A DNA stretch of 64,000 nt from Nageia nagi (GCA_050084985.1 JBITNC010000001.1:90768001-90832000), one strand, 5' to 3'. Positions 35,583 through 48,831 are shown, numbered from the stretch's first letter. Translations and numbers: made by a program. Notes: generated by a model not told the origin, from the sequence alone.

Positions 35583-36322
35583 TGTAGATGCATAAAAATT
35601 ATTTATTATTATTAATAAATGATATTTTGAGTATCCAAGCTATATATTATTTAAATCATGCAAAGATCTATAATATCAAGACTAATGTGCTAATTAAATG
35701 CAAACATGTGCTAATAGAGGCTAATATCTCTTAATATTTTTTATATCCATAACTATCTTGAGGATATCAATAATATTACATATTGAGATGCTTATTAATA
35801 TTCTAAAGTTGGATCTCACTCTCTCTTATGTCCTTGCAGGTATAAAAGGAAGTGCACAACACAATAAACCCTATTAGATCACTCTAATAGTTGGTTTTCC
35901 ACACATTGACTACACTACCCAATGATGACTCTTAATACCACCTATCTGAGAATTTGTTATGCTTTAATCTTTATATTAGATTCTATCTTCGATACATGCT
36001 TTCATACTATGAATCTCACAACATCCATGGAGTGAGGAGACTTGATATTATAATCACACCATACGTATTTATGATCCAAAGCTACAAATTTTGAAGAATA
36101 TCAAGCATTAATCTGGATCATTTGAATATCATTATGGTTTCATCCCAAATATGATCCAATCCTCTACATAATCATATCATATATTGAGGATTATTTACTT
36201 CTGATATTAGGTGCATACTTTCTTGATATTATTTGAATAGCCTTGAAAAGTTCTTTGTACCATATATTGTATTTTAATATTTATTGTATTTGTTATAGTA
36301 AATCATAATTTAAAATCTATGT
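35583..36322 (+). repeat. LTR of the TGTAGA..TCTACA family, full-length copy
   Basis: About 740 bases, starting TGTAGATGCATAAAAATT and ending near TCTATG (ancestral TCTACA). A promoter-like GGTATAAAAGGAAGTGCA is at about 35840-35857. Its left part matches 43962-44296 and its right part matches 54959-55386. I see no coding sequence of the parent element on either side, so it may be a solo LTR. Confidence 0.75.
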
Positions 36323-37033
36323 TTTGATTAGCCTAAATGCATTTATAAACATTAGAATTTTTATTTTAGGGAATCACTTTTTTTTAGTACTCTTGCATTA
36401 GAAACCCTACATTTTATCTTATTTTTGGTTGAATTAATTTTTTTTCCAAATTTTAAAAAAAAATTATTGCTTGAAAATCATTTGAAAATTAGGCAATTTT
36501 TATTTTCTAGAAAAACATCATTACAAAAAACCCTAGAATTTGGAGGTCATTTTATTCAATTTGGTGAAATCTATCATTAGAAATTTTTTCCCAAATCATA
36601 GAAAAATATAATTCAAATTTTCTCCCAAATCATAGCATCAATGTCATAGAATTTGATCAATCATAGAAAATATAAAAGGGAAATTTTGATCAGCAGGGCA
36701 TAGAAAAATATGAGCTTATTTCTATTCAGTTAATTCTAATTAAGATTTAGTGACAAGTGTATAGAAAGTAAAAATAATGGTCCTATGAGAAGTTTGCATT
36801 GAATATTCTCATTCTTAATTCATTATTGCAATATGAATATTTTAATGTATTAACAAAAAACCCAATAGATTCATATGATTGGTAAACTTGAATAAGTACT
36901 AGTAATGCAAAATATGGTATGCATGAATATCTAGAGAGTTGTCACTATGCTTTTAATCATAGTGGTGGTTCTACCACCCTCTAGTGCATTATAGTCTCTC
37001 ATTTTGTATATCATATAGGATGCATCTCATATA
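36323..37033. other. Intergenic DNA, nothing recognised
   Basis: About 700 AT-rich bases with poly(A)/poly(T) tracts, ending in the target site ATATA of the copia element. Confidence 0.5.
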
Positions 37034-37576
37034 TGAGAAGTATTCTACTTTCATTAATTTGAAAAATGAAATCATTACATATATAGGTTTTGGAAAAACC
37101 AAAAAATAGACTATGCTAAAGATAAACTTAAGCTACGTGATCACAACTTATTACAATCCAATGCAAAAGCAAACTAAAACATGTTAAATATATCCTATCA
37201 TACTAGGAGACAACTTGGTGAAACATCAACTCAAAATAGTAATAATAATTCTAAAGATAAGGATAAAAATGGTAATCATGTGCATGCTATTTTTAGCTTT
37301 CCAGGCTCTATTTATAGGCATGATGTGCTTGGTGTTCAAGATGCTAGGTGCGGTGCACCTGGAGAAGGACACGGTATGCCAAGGGAATTTGGGCATGGTG
37401 TTCCTGGGTCTAGGCATGGTGTACCTATGAATAGAGAGTAATTCATCATAGAGAACTCAAGCCTTGGTGCTAGGCATGATGCACCTAGATATGGGCACAA
37501 CATGCTTATAAAAAGAGAGTAGTTCATCTTAGAAAACTCAGACTTGGACCTCATGAAATGAGCCAAGTTTCTAACA
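37034..37576 (-). repeat. 3' LTR of copia element 2
   Basis: 543 bases. On the minus strand a TATA box (CCTATAAATAGAGCC, about 37306-37320) lies upstream of GC-richer repeats. The segment 37340-37530 has reiterated GTGCTAGGCATG-GTGCACCTA and AGAGAGTAGTTCATC words. It is about 50 bases longer than the 5' LTR because of that reiteration. A purine tract (reverse complement of ATCCTCCTTG at 37579-37588) sits directly upstream in element orientation as the PPT. Confidence 0.9.
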
Positions 37577-38110
37577 TTATCCTCCTTGATGTTCAAGGGA
37601 CTTACTAATAGGCTTCTCAGCTTCAAAAAGCAAGTTTTAACAACTCCTTTAGTGAATATATTTTCAATATTATCCATGGTGTTGTAATGTTTGAGTTTGA
37701 TGATGTCTTTCTCTACCATATCTCAGATGAAGTGTTGATGATGTCTTTCTCTACCATATCTTAGATGAAGTGATACTTCATATCAAAATATTGGATCTTC
37801 TTTGATGGACTAGATTAAGTGCTAAATGGATGGCACTTTGGTTGTCATAGTACAAAATATTACATCCACTTTATTTCTCATTGAGTTCCTCTATAAGTTT
37901 TTGTAACCATAATGCTTAGGTACTAGCACTTGTGATCGCAATATACTTTACTTCAGTAGATGAAAGATCAATAGTGGTTTGCTTCTTTGAACTCTATGAG
38001 ATGATTCTAGAACCAAGGCTAAAATAATGTTTTGGTGTATACTTTCTATTGTATAAGTTACTCCCCCAATTAGAGTCATTATAGCCACAAATTTTTACCT
38101 CATCATGCTT
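37577..38110 (-). pseudogene. Copia RNase H remains
   Basis: Minus-strand words: TTIDLSSTEVKYIAITSAST (usual: VALSSTEAEYIA...), then a YDNQSAIHLALN segment (usual: CDNQSAI.LA.NP..H.R.KHI) and, near the LTR, MDNIENIFTKGVVKTCFLKL (usual: ..ADIFTKPL...F..L). This gives a good order match to copia RNase H, with stops. Confidence 0.85.
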
Positions 38111-38499
38111 GTAGTAGTGTATGCCAAAGTTTGATGTGCCTTTGACATAGCTCAAATTATTATGCTTTCCTTCATGTGTTCTTTAGTAGGATGACTCATG
38201 TACCTAGAAAGAAATAACATATGCAATATCTAGCCTAGAGTTGGTGGGAAATATCAAGCTCCCAACTAGGCTTCTACACATGGTTACATCAACCTTCGTT
38301 GTTCCATCATATTTACATAACAACTTTCCATGAGCTATTAGAGTGGTAAGTGGTTGGCATTAATCCAAGCCAAACTTCTTTAACATATCATGAGCATATT
38401 TGGATTGACAAATAAAAATTTCACCATTGCTTTGTGTTCTCCATACCAAGGAAATAGTGCATCAATCCAAGATTTTTCATCTCAAATTCTTGCATCATA

Positions 38500-39310
38500 A
38501 AGGCCTTGAATTCATCATTCAATTTTGCACAACTTCCCATATAGATTAGATCATCAACATATAAGCACACAAGTAGGATATTTTGATTTTTTTTCATGAT
38601 GTGGAGAGTGGGCTTACTCTTGCTCCTTGTGAAACCATATTAATGGAAGTAACCATCAATTCTTGCATGCCAAACTCTTGGAGCATGCTTGAGGCCATAC
38701 AAGGCTTCTTTTAACTTATACATAAGATTTTCACTCCCTTCTACCTCAAATCCTTGAGGTTGTTGCATATAGACCTCTTCTTCCAAATAGCCATTAAGGA
38801 ATGCACTTTTGACATCCATATGATTCATTAGCCAACCATTGTGGGAAGACAAGGAAAGAACTAATTGGATTGTCTCTTACCTTGCTACCAGAGAAAATGT
38901 CGCTTCATAATTGATGCCATAGCATTAGGTGAAGCCCTTTTCTATAAGCCTTTCTTTTTGTATCCCCATGCTTCCATCAATATTATATTTATTCTTATAG
39001 AACCATTTGCACCCAATATTCTTATTTCATTATGGAAGCTCCATAAGTTCAAAAGTATCATTCATATTGATGGAAAAAATATCTTCCTCCATAGTCTTCA
39101 TCCATAAATCATTAGTGCAAGCTTGATCATTGTTAGATGGTTCAATCTCTATACTAGTTACCAAAGCATAATTAAATACATCACCTTTGGGTTCATCATT
39201 ATCTTCATCACCATACATATTCAAATTTTCAAACCTTTTTATAACTTGATTAAGCTCACTTTCTTGGCTCCATATGAATCTCCTTGAGAAATTTTGATCC
39301 AACATTTGGT
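38500..39310 (-). pseudogene. Copia reverse transcriptase
   Basis: Open frame 39030-39305 has CTNDLWMKTMEEDIFSI (the start of copia RT, usually W..AM..E..AL). Open frame 38640-38852 has HMDVKSAFLNGYLEEEVYMQ, QPQGF, and KLKEALYGLKHAPRVWHARID, all diagnostic copia RT motifs (QMDVKTAFLNG.L.E.VYM.QP.GF, L.KALYGLKQAPR.W). The catalytic Y-x-D-D neighbourhood near 38550 is visible as LVYMGS-like residues: the Asp pair has been lost. Confidence 0.9.
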
Positions 39311-39399
39311 TGCATGGGTGTGCTTAAAGTGTTGTTTTACCTTGCTTTGCTTCTTCTACCTTGAAAAGTGAAGACTTTTGTTTTTTGATTTGATCCAAA

Positions 39400-40185
39400 G
39401 GCTACACTTTAGAGAATCTATCTTCAATGGATTCATCTTCATCAATGAGTTTTTGATGATACCATTCTCCCCCTTCATCAAAAATAACATCATTAGACAC
39501 AACAACCATATAGGTTTTTACATTATACAATCTATATGCCTTGATTTTCTCACAATAACTAAGACAAATACATGTTTGACTCAGAATCTAACTTTATCCT
39601 ATTTTCATCAATAATGTGAGCATAAGAAAGACAAACAAAAACTCTAAAATGCTTAACAATAGGTTTTTTCTCATACCATGCCTCATAAGGTGTGATGCCA
39701 TCCAATTTTGAAGTTATAATTTTATTCAAGATATATATTATTGTCCTTACTACATTGACCCAATACATATTGCTTAAATGTTTTCTTTGTAACATGCTTC
39801 TTCCCATCTTTACTATGGTTTGATTCTTTCTCTTCAATACACCATTTTGTTGTGGAGTATATGCAATTGTGAGTTGCCTCTTTATTCCACAATCCTTTCA
39901 AAACTTGAGGAAGTCATTAGAATAAAAATATCCTCCTCTATCAATCCTTAAACACTTCACAACATATTCACTTGGCTTTTCCATATGAGTTTTAAAATCT
40001 TTAAAAAAGGGATAAAATCTTAATCCTTGGAAGTTAGTAAATAAATCTAACACATCCTTGTGTAATCATCTATGAAAGTAATGAAGTAAGAATTATTACC
40101 AATACTTTGTGTATGGGACCACAAATATCAGAATTCACTAATTGGAGGGTATAGGAAGCTATCCAATCTTGGTCTCTTGGAAACT
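39400..40185 (-). pseudogene. Copia integrase remains
   Basis: Frame 39559-39837 contains MKRKNQTIVKMGRSML, WVNVVRTIIYILNKI and LDGITPYEAWYEKKPIVKHF, then FVCLSYAHI. This is the C-terminal half of copia integrase (usual: ERKNRTI.EM.RSML, PE.W.EA..TA.Y.LNR, TP.EAW.G.KP...HLR.FG). The upstream half (39840-40185) shows the VNSDICGPIH region and is broken by stops and a frame shift. Confidence 0.85.
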
Positions 40186-40192
40186 TCATCTG

Positions 40193-40411
40193 TTAGTGCT
40201 TTCCCAAAGCACATCCTTCACATATTGTCTTCTCTTCTTCAATCTTGTGTAGCCCATGAACCATTTGTTGAGATGTTAAAAATTTTAGACTTGGGTAGCT
40301 TATATGGCCACATATCATGTACCAAAGCCAACTCTTATTCTCCATACCTACATTTGCTACTTGGGCATAATATACTTGGAATTTGAGTGGAAATAATCTA
40401 TTCTTGGTCAT
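40193..40411 (-). pseudogene. Copia GAG-pre-integrase domain
   Basis: A 72-codon frame with NKSWLWYMICGHISYPSLKF (usual LWH.R.GHL....L), then MVHGLHKIEEEKTICEGCALGKH (usual: GLP.I.....C..C..GK). The two Cys and the GH are kept; the first His is replaced by Tyr. Confidence 0.88.
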
Positions 40412-40740
40412 TTAGACTATTGTGACTAGCCTATGATCATTATTATTATCATATATCACAGACTTTCCATCTTCAAAAATAAGCTTATAGTTATTCTTCA
40501 TAATGTGTCCCAAACTTACCAAATTATGTTTGATATTAGGAGTATAGTAGATTCTATTTACATTATTGGTGTCTTGTTTGGTGTTGACCTCCATGATTCC
40601 CATGCCTTCCATGGAAAATGTATTTTCATCTCCAAGTTTTATCTTGGATTTGAAATATTTATCCATTGAAGCAAGAAACTCTTGTTTTTCAATCATGTGA
40701 TTAGAAGCACTAGTATTAAGAATCCAAGTTTCATTGATAA
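40412..40740 (-). pseudogene. Copia protease region
   Basis: The 94-codon frame and the bases just above it read WILNTSASNHM, then KIKLGDENTFSMEGMGIMEV and RIYYTPNIKHNLVSLGHIM. The family motif is WxxDSGASxHM; here the catalytic Asp codon has become Asn and Gly has become Ser, so it is non-catalytic. The rest follows the copia protease pattern closely. Confidence 0.88.
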
Positions 40741-40799
40741 TCTTATTTATCTTCCCATAAGATAAAACTAGATTGTAGGTCTCATCATCTTCTCCATAA

Positions 40800-41645
40800 T
40801 TGGTTGTACTTGCTCCTTCTTAGGCATTTTTGGCTCTATAATCTCATTCATAGTGCCCAAATTTATTACAGTAATAACATTATTTATTTTCTTTATCTCC
40901 CTCTCTATTTAAGCCACTTATACCTCTTGAAGATTATTGGCCTCTCCCTTGTGCATAAAAAGCTTTAACCTCCTCTATTGCAAAAGCCTTCTCATCATCC
41001 ATTACAACTGGTGATTGTGTAGATTCTTGGAGCCTCTCTTCATGGGATATCAAGCATATAATGAGATGATCATAAGTGAGAATAGATATATATTTGAACT
41101 CTTAAATTATGATTGCTATATGGTTCCACTTAAGAAGAACTATTCTCAACACTTTCTTCACTATATTGGAATTCATAACCTGTTCTCCAAGGGTATTCAT
41201 CTTGAACACACATGCTTTGATTTTCACATAGTAATCTCCCACCATCTCATGAACTTGCATCTTGAGATTTTTAAAATCTCTTTTGAGGGTTTGCAACCTC
41301 ACTTGCTTCACTTGGATACTACATTAATACCTTTCTTTAAGGGCTCTCCATGCATCTTGGGATAAAGTGCATGAGGCAATCTAAAGGAAGATACTCTTAT
41401 CAAAGGTAGCTTGTAGATGATAAAGTGCAAAAGAGTTATTCTTATAAGCCTCCTTTTTAGAAATTTGATCATTGGTCAGAAGAGTGATCTAATTGATTGG
41501 ATCAGTATATCCTTCTTCAACTACATGCCATAGCCCCTTTCCTACAAGTAACATCTTCATCTTGATGGAATAATACTCATAATCCTCTCCATGGAAGTTT
41601 GGAATTGGTAGAGTATTATTATTTGCAACCATATTGCCTAAATAC
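40800..41645 (-). pseudogene. Copia gag with zinc knuckle
   Basis: The minus strand starts near MVANNNTLPIPNFHGEDYEYY (about 41580-41640), continues with WHVVEEGYTDP, AYKNNSFALYHLQATFD, then KQVRLQTLKRDFKNLKMQV (open frame 41102-41311), and ends with a zinc knuckle CYYCNKFGHYE (about 40870-40905) in which the last Cys is lost. This is UBN2-type copia gag. Stops separate the parts. Confidence 0.88.
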
Positions 41646-41735
41646 AATAAAAAATATTGGAACATAGTATATTAAAATAATAAAACAAATTCTCATAATT
41701 GCACCCACTAACTCTAACCCAATAGATCTCCCTAA

Positions 41736-41748
41736 GGTTCTAATACCA
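41736..41748 (-). other. Primer-binding site of copia element 2
   Basis: The minus strand reads TGGTATTAGAACC, two transitions from TGGTATCAGAGCC (initiator-Met tRNA), three bases from the 5' LTR end. Confidence 0.88.
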
Positions 41749-41751
41749 CAA

Positions 41752-42244
41752 TGAGAAGTATTATACTTTCATTAATATGAAAAATGAAATCACTCCATAT
41801 ATAGGTTTTGGAAAAATCTAGAAATAGAATATGCTAAATATAAACTTAAGTTGCATGATCACAACTTGATACAATCCAATGAAAAACCAAACTAAAATAT
41901 GTTAAATCTATCCTATCATACTAGGAGAAACTGATGAAACATCAATCCAAAATAGTAATAACAATACTAAAAATAAGGATAAAAATGGCAATCATGTGTA
42001 TGCTATTTTTAGCTTGGAAAGCTCTATTTATAGGAGTGATGTACCAAGTATTTAGGATGCTAGGTGCGGTATGCCTAGGTCTAGGTGTGGTGTGCCTATG
42101 AATAAAGAGTAGTTAATCATAGAGAACTTAGGCCTTGGTACTAGGCATGCACTTGGGTCTAGGCATGGCATACCAATGAACAGATAGTAGTTCATCTCAA
42201 AAAACTTAGACTTGGACCTTATGTAGTGAGCTAAGTTTCTAACA
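41752..42244 (-). repeat. 5' LTR of copia element 2
   Basis: 493 bases homologous to 37034-37576, including the minus-strand TATA box (CTATAAATAGAGC, about 42022-42034). Followed by the ATATA target duplication. Confidence 0.92.
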
Positions 42245-42339
42245 ATATAAGCTTGCACTTTCATATTAGAATACATTTCTAGGTTGTGTATCATATAGGT
42301 CAGTACCTAAAATGCATTTGATTACCATGAAAAATCTCA

Positions 42340-42510
42340 TCAAGTTTCTCAATCTTGCTATCTTCTCATCTTCATTTTTTTAATCTCTTACTTTTTCTTC
42401 TTCTTTTCTCTTTGAATCTTTTAATCCTCATCATTTCATCAATTCTTATTCTTTCATCAAGTTTTCTTATCTTTTGTCTCTCATCGAAGTTCTCAATTTT
42501 TCCATATTAA
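42340..42510. other. Pyrimidine-rich tract
   Basis: The + strand is dominated by TCTT/CTTT/TCATC words (TTTTTCTTCTTCTTTTCTC near 42392). No gene. It may be part of the non-coding region of the element whose PPT and LTR follow at 43947. Confidence 0.6.
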
Positions 42511-43427
42511 TTAAAATTTTCATGTCTAGATTAGTATTATATCTAGATATTGGATCTCATCTTGGTTGTATCTCATGAAAAATATAAAAACTAACAGTGC
42601 CCACATTCTTGCAAAAAATAAAAAATAAAAATAGGATAGTTGCAGCAATCAAAACCAAAATAAGGTATGAATTTGAATAAGAATATGGTAAATTTAATAT
42701 CAGCTAGGGGAAAGTTTAGAAATAGCTCAACTATTGGTAGGTTCAGTTTCAACTAGGGGAAAGAATGAAATAAGAAATTAGAATTAAAAGAGGAATTTAA
42801 AATTAGAAAGAGGAAATAATTCAATTTTAGAATGTCAAAAATTAAGGTTTAGATCATCAATCAGAGGGGTATTAGTGTCATCATAGTCTAATTTTCATAA
42901 TATCAACACCATGCAAGTTAATTTCATTTAGGATCATGCAAGTAAGTACAAGTATAGTATATCATCCTACACTTACTCATGTTTCAAATATCTATATGTT
43001 CTAAGAAAATTGTAGAAGATTAATCTTGAAAATTGTATGAAATTAAGGGCTTTTGCATCCTATGTAAACTGGAATCATGGCACTCACATCATTTGAACCA
43101 ATATATTTCTCAAAAATGAAGTTTCTAAAAATTCTAAGACCACTTTACTCTAATAATCTAGTACCTTTTCTTATATATAGCATGTGATTTCTTTGTGATT
43201 ATCTTTTGAATGCAATACATGTTCTACTCATGATATTTTCAAAAACCATGGAACTCCCATGAGCATAACTGTCAAACTAATTCTATAAATATGAGTTTAA
43301 CCTTTAATTATTTGGGGCACTCTCAATCCCATTTTATTTGAAATAATATCTTTACAATCATCAAACAAGAAGCTATCATCTCCTAATCATTTGATGGATG
43401 CCATCTTCTTCCACATGTTCGAGAAAT

Positions 43428-43630
43428 AGAGCACCCCTTTTGCTTTAGAGTTCAAGAAAACTACATTTTCTAGGTATGAGCATTCTTTTTTCTTAGGAGT
43501 ATAAGCAACCTACATGCCTTGGGTTTGGGTACCCTTTTTGCTTAGGATTTCAAGTAACCTACATGTTTTTGGTCCAAACACCCCTAATGTGTCAAAGTTA
43601 AAAGCACCCACTTTCTTGGGGATATAAGTA
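43428..43630. repeat. Minisatellite, about four ~50-bp units
   Basis: Units beginning near 43428, 43478, 43528 and 43579 share a GAGCACCCCTTTTGCTTAGG-like start and a TCAAG-AACCTACATG-like middle. They lie about 0.3 kb upstream of the 3' LTR start, a common place for tandem repeats in gypsy elements. Confidence 0.65.
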
Positions 43631-43946
43631 AAATTTTATATTATTTTGATGGTGTTATATTATATATTTAATTTTACAATGTTATATTCCTATAAAATAA
43701 ATGATTTATATAGATATATTTATTTCATGTCTTGTAGGCTATATCTCACAATCTATTTTTTCCTCAGCTTCCACATCTATGGAGCTTTCCTAGGAAAACC
43801 AAGTCAAAAAGGGGGCATGGAGGAGGAAACAAGTTGATGACATTCATAAACCATTGAAGGAAGTACTCTTTAAATTTGGTTAAAAATATTTCTACACTTT
43901 TCTTTCATTCTTTGGTCTATGCAATTTTAATGCTTTTCATTACTTT

Positions 43947-43961
43947 ACAAAGAGGGGCTAA
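43947..43961 (+). other. Polypurine tract
   Basis: ACAAAGAGGGGCTAA directly precedes the LTR start TGTAGACACC. This fixes the parent element's orientation as +. Confidence 0.8.
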
Positions 43962-44296
43962 TGTAGACACCTAAAATTTATTTATTATTTATTTAAATAA
44001 TATTTTAAGTATCTAATCTATATATTATTTAAATCATGCAAATATATATAATATTAATACTAATATGCTAATTAAATACTCAACATATGCTAATTAAGGA
44101 TAATATCTCTTAATCATGTTTATATCTATAAATATCTTGAGAATATTGAATTAATATTATATGTTCTATAATTCTATTGAGATGATTATAAGTATTCCAA
44201 AGTTAGCTCTCACTCTCTTAATGTCCTTGTAGGTATAAAAGGATGTGCATAACATAATAACCACTATCATATCTCTTTGATATGGTTTTCTATAAG
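43962..44296 (+). repeat. Truncated 3' LTR (left half) of TGTAGA family
   Basis: Matches 35583-35887 (ATATTATTTAAATCATGCAAA, CTAATATGCTAATTAAAT, AATGTCCTTGTAGGTATAAA). It has a TATA-like GGTATAAAAGG at about 44232-44242. Similarity stops abruptly after GGTTTTCTA near 44296. No recognisable pol lies upstream between 42250 and 43946, apart from the PPT and minisatellite, so most of the element is missing or unreadable. Confidence 0.8.
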
Positions 44297-47200
44297 GTGG
44301 AAGCAAGAAGTTAGGTCCACTTAAAGAGGAAGTGTAGAGTAAAAATTTAGGGTCAAAAAAATTAGGATCTTGATATGAAACAAATTGAGATCCCTATATT
44401 TCAAGATTTGGATCCTAAGAGATATCAAGATCTCAATATGGGATCATAAATCGAGCCTATATCAGGATCCTAAAATATCAAGATCTTGATTTTTGAATCT
44501 TAAATATCATGACACAAGCTGCAAAGCTCATTTTTCAAATCTATGGCTTGCACTCCCAACCAGTCATAGAACCAATGACTAACATTTTTAGGAACATGAT
44601 TTCAATGGTCCTCTTACCAAATTTTGCATTCAAATTTATCCCACATTTTCCATGTTAGTTTGAGCTATCATGGCCACTATTTTTTTGGTCAAATATTTTT
44701 TTTTTGTATGTTTTGTTTACAACCTTTGAATTCTTTTTTGGTTAAAAAATCCATTTTTACTATTGAATTTTTTCCTTTATTTTTGTAAGCAAATGAATAT
44801 TGAATGCATAAAGATTGAAAATAGAACCCTTTGAACCCAACAACACATTTCAAGTTTGAAGCAACAAAAAGATTAAAAAATTATTGATATCAACTACTTG
44901 TTTTAAACCTTTAAAATCAAACATATTCTTTCATAAGAAGCTATAATAATGACTAGGTGTATCAACTACTTTGTGTATACTTAGCTTGTATATATTCTTA
45001 AATACGGGTTGTTTCCTAATATTATCTCACCATTAGATTGATGATTTTTCAAAATTAAGGCCTCTCCTTATTTCCAATTAAGGGATATTCTATATCAAAG
45101 AGAGTATGATGGATGTTGCTAAGATGCCTAGATGATATACGGTAAATCATTTTCCTTAATAATAGTGTACAATACTTCATTTACTATATATTATGATTTA
45201 TTTAATGATAGATAAATTTAAATAACTTCCTCTTGAAGTATCTTCTTATGTGAATTAGAAGAAATGAATGAACAAAAAGAAATCATGGAATACACAAATT
45301 GATTTGCAAACCAATAAGTTATCTTGATTTTGTATTTCTCAAATGTTTGTAGCAATTATTTAGCTAATTTAAAATAACTCTTTAAGAGTGGTTATTTATA
45401 ATGATGAATTTTATTAATATGATTGAAAATAAGTAACAAGTATCATGTGAGATTGATGATCTTATTTAGCTTTAACTTTTGATCAATTTTGAATGTGAGG
45501 ACAAAAGCTTTGTATTCAAAATTATTTTGTCTACATGAAAAATATAGCTTAAACGAATAGGGTGTAGGGACTTCTTTAGGTGTAATAAAGATAATGAAAA
45601 CACCCATTCTTATTCATAATAGAACTATCAAAATCGATTGTAAAATCCTATTCATCTTTTGGATCAACATGAACTTGAGCATCATCATGATGGAAACCAT
45701 TCTTGTTTAGAAATTCTATGATAAGGGATTAATCCTCATGTAATGGTGGTTTTGAAAGACAATCTCTAATAATTTGGCCAATCTAGGCAACTAAGGGAAA
45801 TTTTGGGTGGACTTTCAAGCAATAGCTTTCATGCTTAGTTTAATACTACCTACTTACAACTAAAGAAACCATTTTTTCCATGGATCCTTTTCTCTCAATG
45901 TTTACCCTTAGGGAACCACCTCAAACACATGGATATTTCCAATCCCTTATATCCCTTTTATCATGCTCCTAAGGATGTTAAACATCTATTTTGAAGTTAT
46001 ATAGGAGCTTATGATTGCTAGCATTACTTTATTTTCACCTTTCTTTCTTAATTAGTTCCCATGGTCCCAAAGCCTACTTTTAGATACATAAGGCTTACCA
46101 TCCTCATTTATGAAGGAATGACATATGTTATATATTGGAATCATTTTAATATTTCAAAATCAAGGAATGAGATACTTTTTTTCTTTTTGTACTCCTATTT
46201 ACTATAATAGTTGTAACAAGGTCTCTATTATATATAATGTCCTTCTCCAAATGTTAGTTTAAAGTAATAAGATGTCTATAGAGCTTAAACAACTATAAAT
46301 GTTCATTTAAAACCATTTGGGTAACACTCCTTGTATTATAAGTAATGTCCCAATAGATTATTCCTTTGGGGATAAATCCTATTCCTTCCAATTTTTCATC
46401 CTACTCTATGTAGCCATTCTAAATCTCCAATCTATCTTGATCGACATGACTATTCTAGATCTCAAATATCTCCATGCTCTCAATCATCATGACCTAATTT
46501 AGTATGGAATTACTCTAAGCTCAATGTGGCTCTTCATTCATGTGGTTAGGATAGTTCTCCTAAAAATATTTTTCACATTAGGAAAAGTTGAAAAGAGGTA
46601 GACCAAGGTATATGATGACTAATAATTATTAATTAGGTAAATAATCATATATCTATTAGTTTAAAATAAAAAAAACATATTCAAGATAAAATACCAAATA
46701 ATCATTCACTCCATTGTGATTATTATTTTTATAAATGATAAGTATAAGTTTCATGTTGTATATCTCTAGCATAGTCAATTGCATATGGTAAGATAAATAA
46801 GGAACACAAAAAAACCTCTACTCTTCTAGATGACTATGAAAATCTACATTGGAATGTGAAGCTGATAATGACCCTTTATCCACATTTGTAACATCTATAT
46901 GACATCTTATATATCATCATCTTAGGCATTTTTTAGGTTCTTGTAACTATTTTTTTACATTAGACTATAGTTGTACCAATTTATATAATTGTCTAATGAG
47001 ATCATGATAATGTGTAAGGGATTCCTTAACATGTAACTATAGGAGAATAAAAGATTTAATGTGTTTAATATGTAATATTATATATTTCATGTAGTTTATT
47101 CAAATTTGAAATTAATTAGAATAACAAATGTCATTTTTGATCCAAGTTACTCATGTTATTTTTTATCGTACATTTTGGTTTTTTCTAATAAAGAAAGATG

Positions 47201-47760
47201 ATAATTTTTAGAGCTTCCATATTTTGAAATTTATAACTCTTTTTATTATGTATGCAATCTTATTAGGAAGCTTTCTTCATATAGATTCCAACAATATAAG
47301 ATTTATCCATATCTAAGTAGATTTGATATAACTAATTCATTTTATTATGCACTACTTTAATCACATCTATCTTTTATAATAGTTATGTATTATGATTTAG
47401 TATTATATTATTCAAATTATAATATTTATATGATATTAGATCTTTATTTAGTTGGAAGGTTAGAGTCACATGCATGGACTTATTCATAATTTATCAATTT
47501 ATTTTTTGAATTCTTCTATAGGTTTATAGTTATTTGTATGTAATATCCAACAACATTAACTCTTTTCAAATAATTAAGGTTGATTAAGTTGACTATGAAT
47601 ATTGGAACATTAAAATGAAGACCATTCTAATGGATAAAGATCTATGGGATGTTGTTATATGATAGTCTTCTAGTTAAACATGTGTGATATCCAATTTATA
47701 AGTAATGCAATTTGTTCTATTATTATCCAATTTAAATTGAGTTTATTTCTATTTCTATGT
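44297..47760. other. Decayed DNA, no gene recognised
   Basis: 44360-44510 contains reiterated ATCAAGATCT / GGATCCTAA words. 45600-46650 is less AT-rich and carries short frames (61 codons + at 46317-46502) that look like old coding sequence, but no motif can be named. 46650-47760 is very AT-rich with nothing visible. Confidence 0.45.
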
Positions 47761-48783
47761 TATTCCTAATATTTGCAGGTGCCTTTTTATGATCATGGAT
47801 GAGTCATCTCATGACTTTTATCATGGTATATATGAGATATTCGATGAAGTCAACCAAAACATCCCCCAAAATTCACCCCCTCCACCTCCACCCCCACCCA
47901 TAGGTGTAGATGAGTAGTAGTTATGAGATGCTATTACTCATGATATTAATCAATTACAAGAAAAAATACATCACATACAAAGTATTCATAGTTCCCTGAT
48001 CCATGTTATATGGTTTGCATATTTGATGTAAATCATAGTTGATACTATTAGGAGTGCTGATGGGAATATATATGGTTTCGATGCATGGAGAGACTACATG
48101 ATAGAACATTATTCATATGGTATCTCCACTCAAGAGATAAACAAGTTTGGTATTAATAAAGCCACCCTTGCTATGCACTCCATTGATCCATCTACTGAGT
48201 AACCCATCCCACCTAATAAAAAAATAATTTTGTATGATTGGTGCACCCATACTATGATAGATGAAAAGTTTTAGAATTGATGGTGGATGATGTTTGATAA
48301 ACCACCACATTCCAATTTTGACATCCCTTTGTATTTTTAGAAAAAAATGTATGTTGCATATGTATTAGGAAAATATGTTAATTATTTTGACATGAGGTGT
48401 AATCAAGGAATTTTTCATGGCTTGGGGTAAAATAGACTTGAGGCATATCCCTCCTCCTACTCCTATTCTTACCCTACCTTTTCATTAGGCAGTTGTTTCA
48501 ACATTAGGAGCATTGATTCATGTGACCTAGACTCTCATTTAACAAGCTACCGATGTGGCAGCTAATGTTAGTGAACCTAGAGATGATGTTGGAGTTAGTG
48601 GAGTTGCACCTCATTTTTTCCATAGTTATGTTTGTAGATGTGTTGATCCCCCTTCAATTGATTGTGAGATATCTTATATAGAGATGATGTCAATGGATTA
48701 CAACAAATTTTATGGGAGAGAGGTACATTTACCATACTTTTAGTGTGTTTATTGTATGTAATGTGTATTTATAAATTAATTTG

Positions 48784-48786
<3 letters not shown>

Positions 48787-48830
<44 letters not shown>
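48787..48830. repeat. (TA)n microsatellite
   Basis: About 44 bases of alternating TA inside the presumed intron of the decayed gene. Confidence 0.95.

Positions 48831-48831
<1 letters not shown>

Larger units (their letters stand above)
37034..42244 (-). mobile_element. Ty1/copia element 2, full-length structure
   Basis: A complete copia layout on the minus strand, 5.2 kb: 5' LTR 41752-42244, PBS 41736-41748, gag, protease, GAG-pre-integrase, integrase, RT, RNase H, PPT next to 37577, and 3' LTR 37034-37576. LTRs run TGAGAAGTAT to TCTAACA in + reading. The 5-bp duplication ATATA flanks it at 37029-37033 and 42245-42249. Domain order is colinear over the whole internal region. Frames are broken by tens of stops and some shifts, so it is inactive. 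The two LTRs remain easily alignable, though, so it is younger than copia relic 1. Confidence 0.92.

Noticed and set aside
37181-37441. 86-codon + frame with a Gly/His-rich repeat
   Set aside because: It lies within the copia 3' LTR and reflects the reiterated GC-richer LTR words; the same region is open in several frames.
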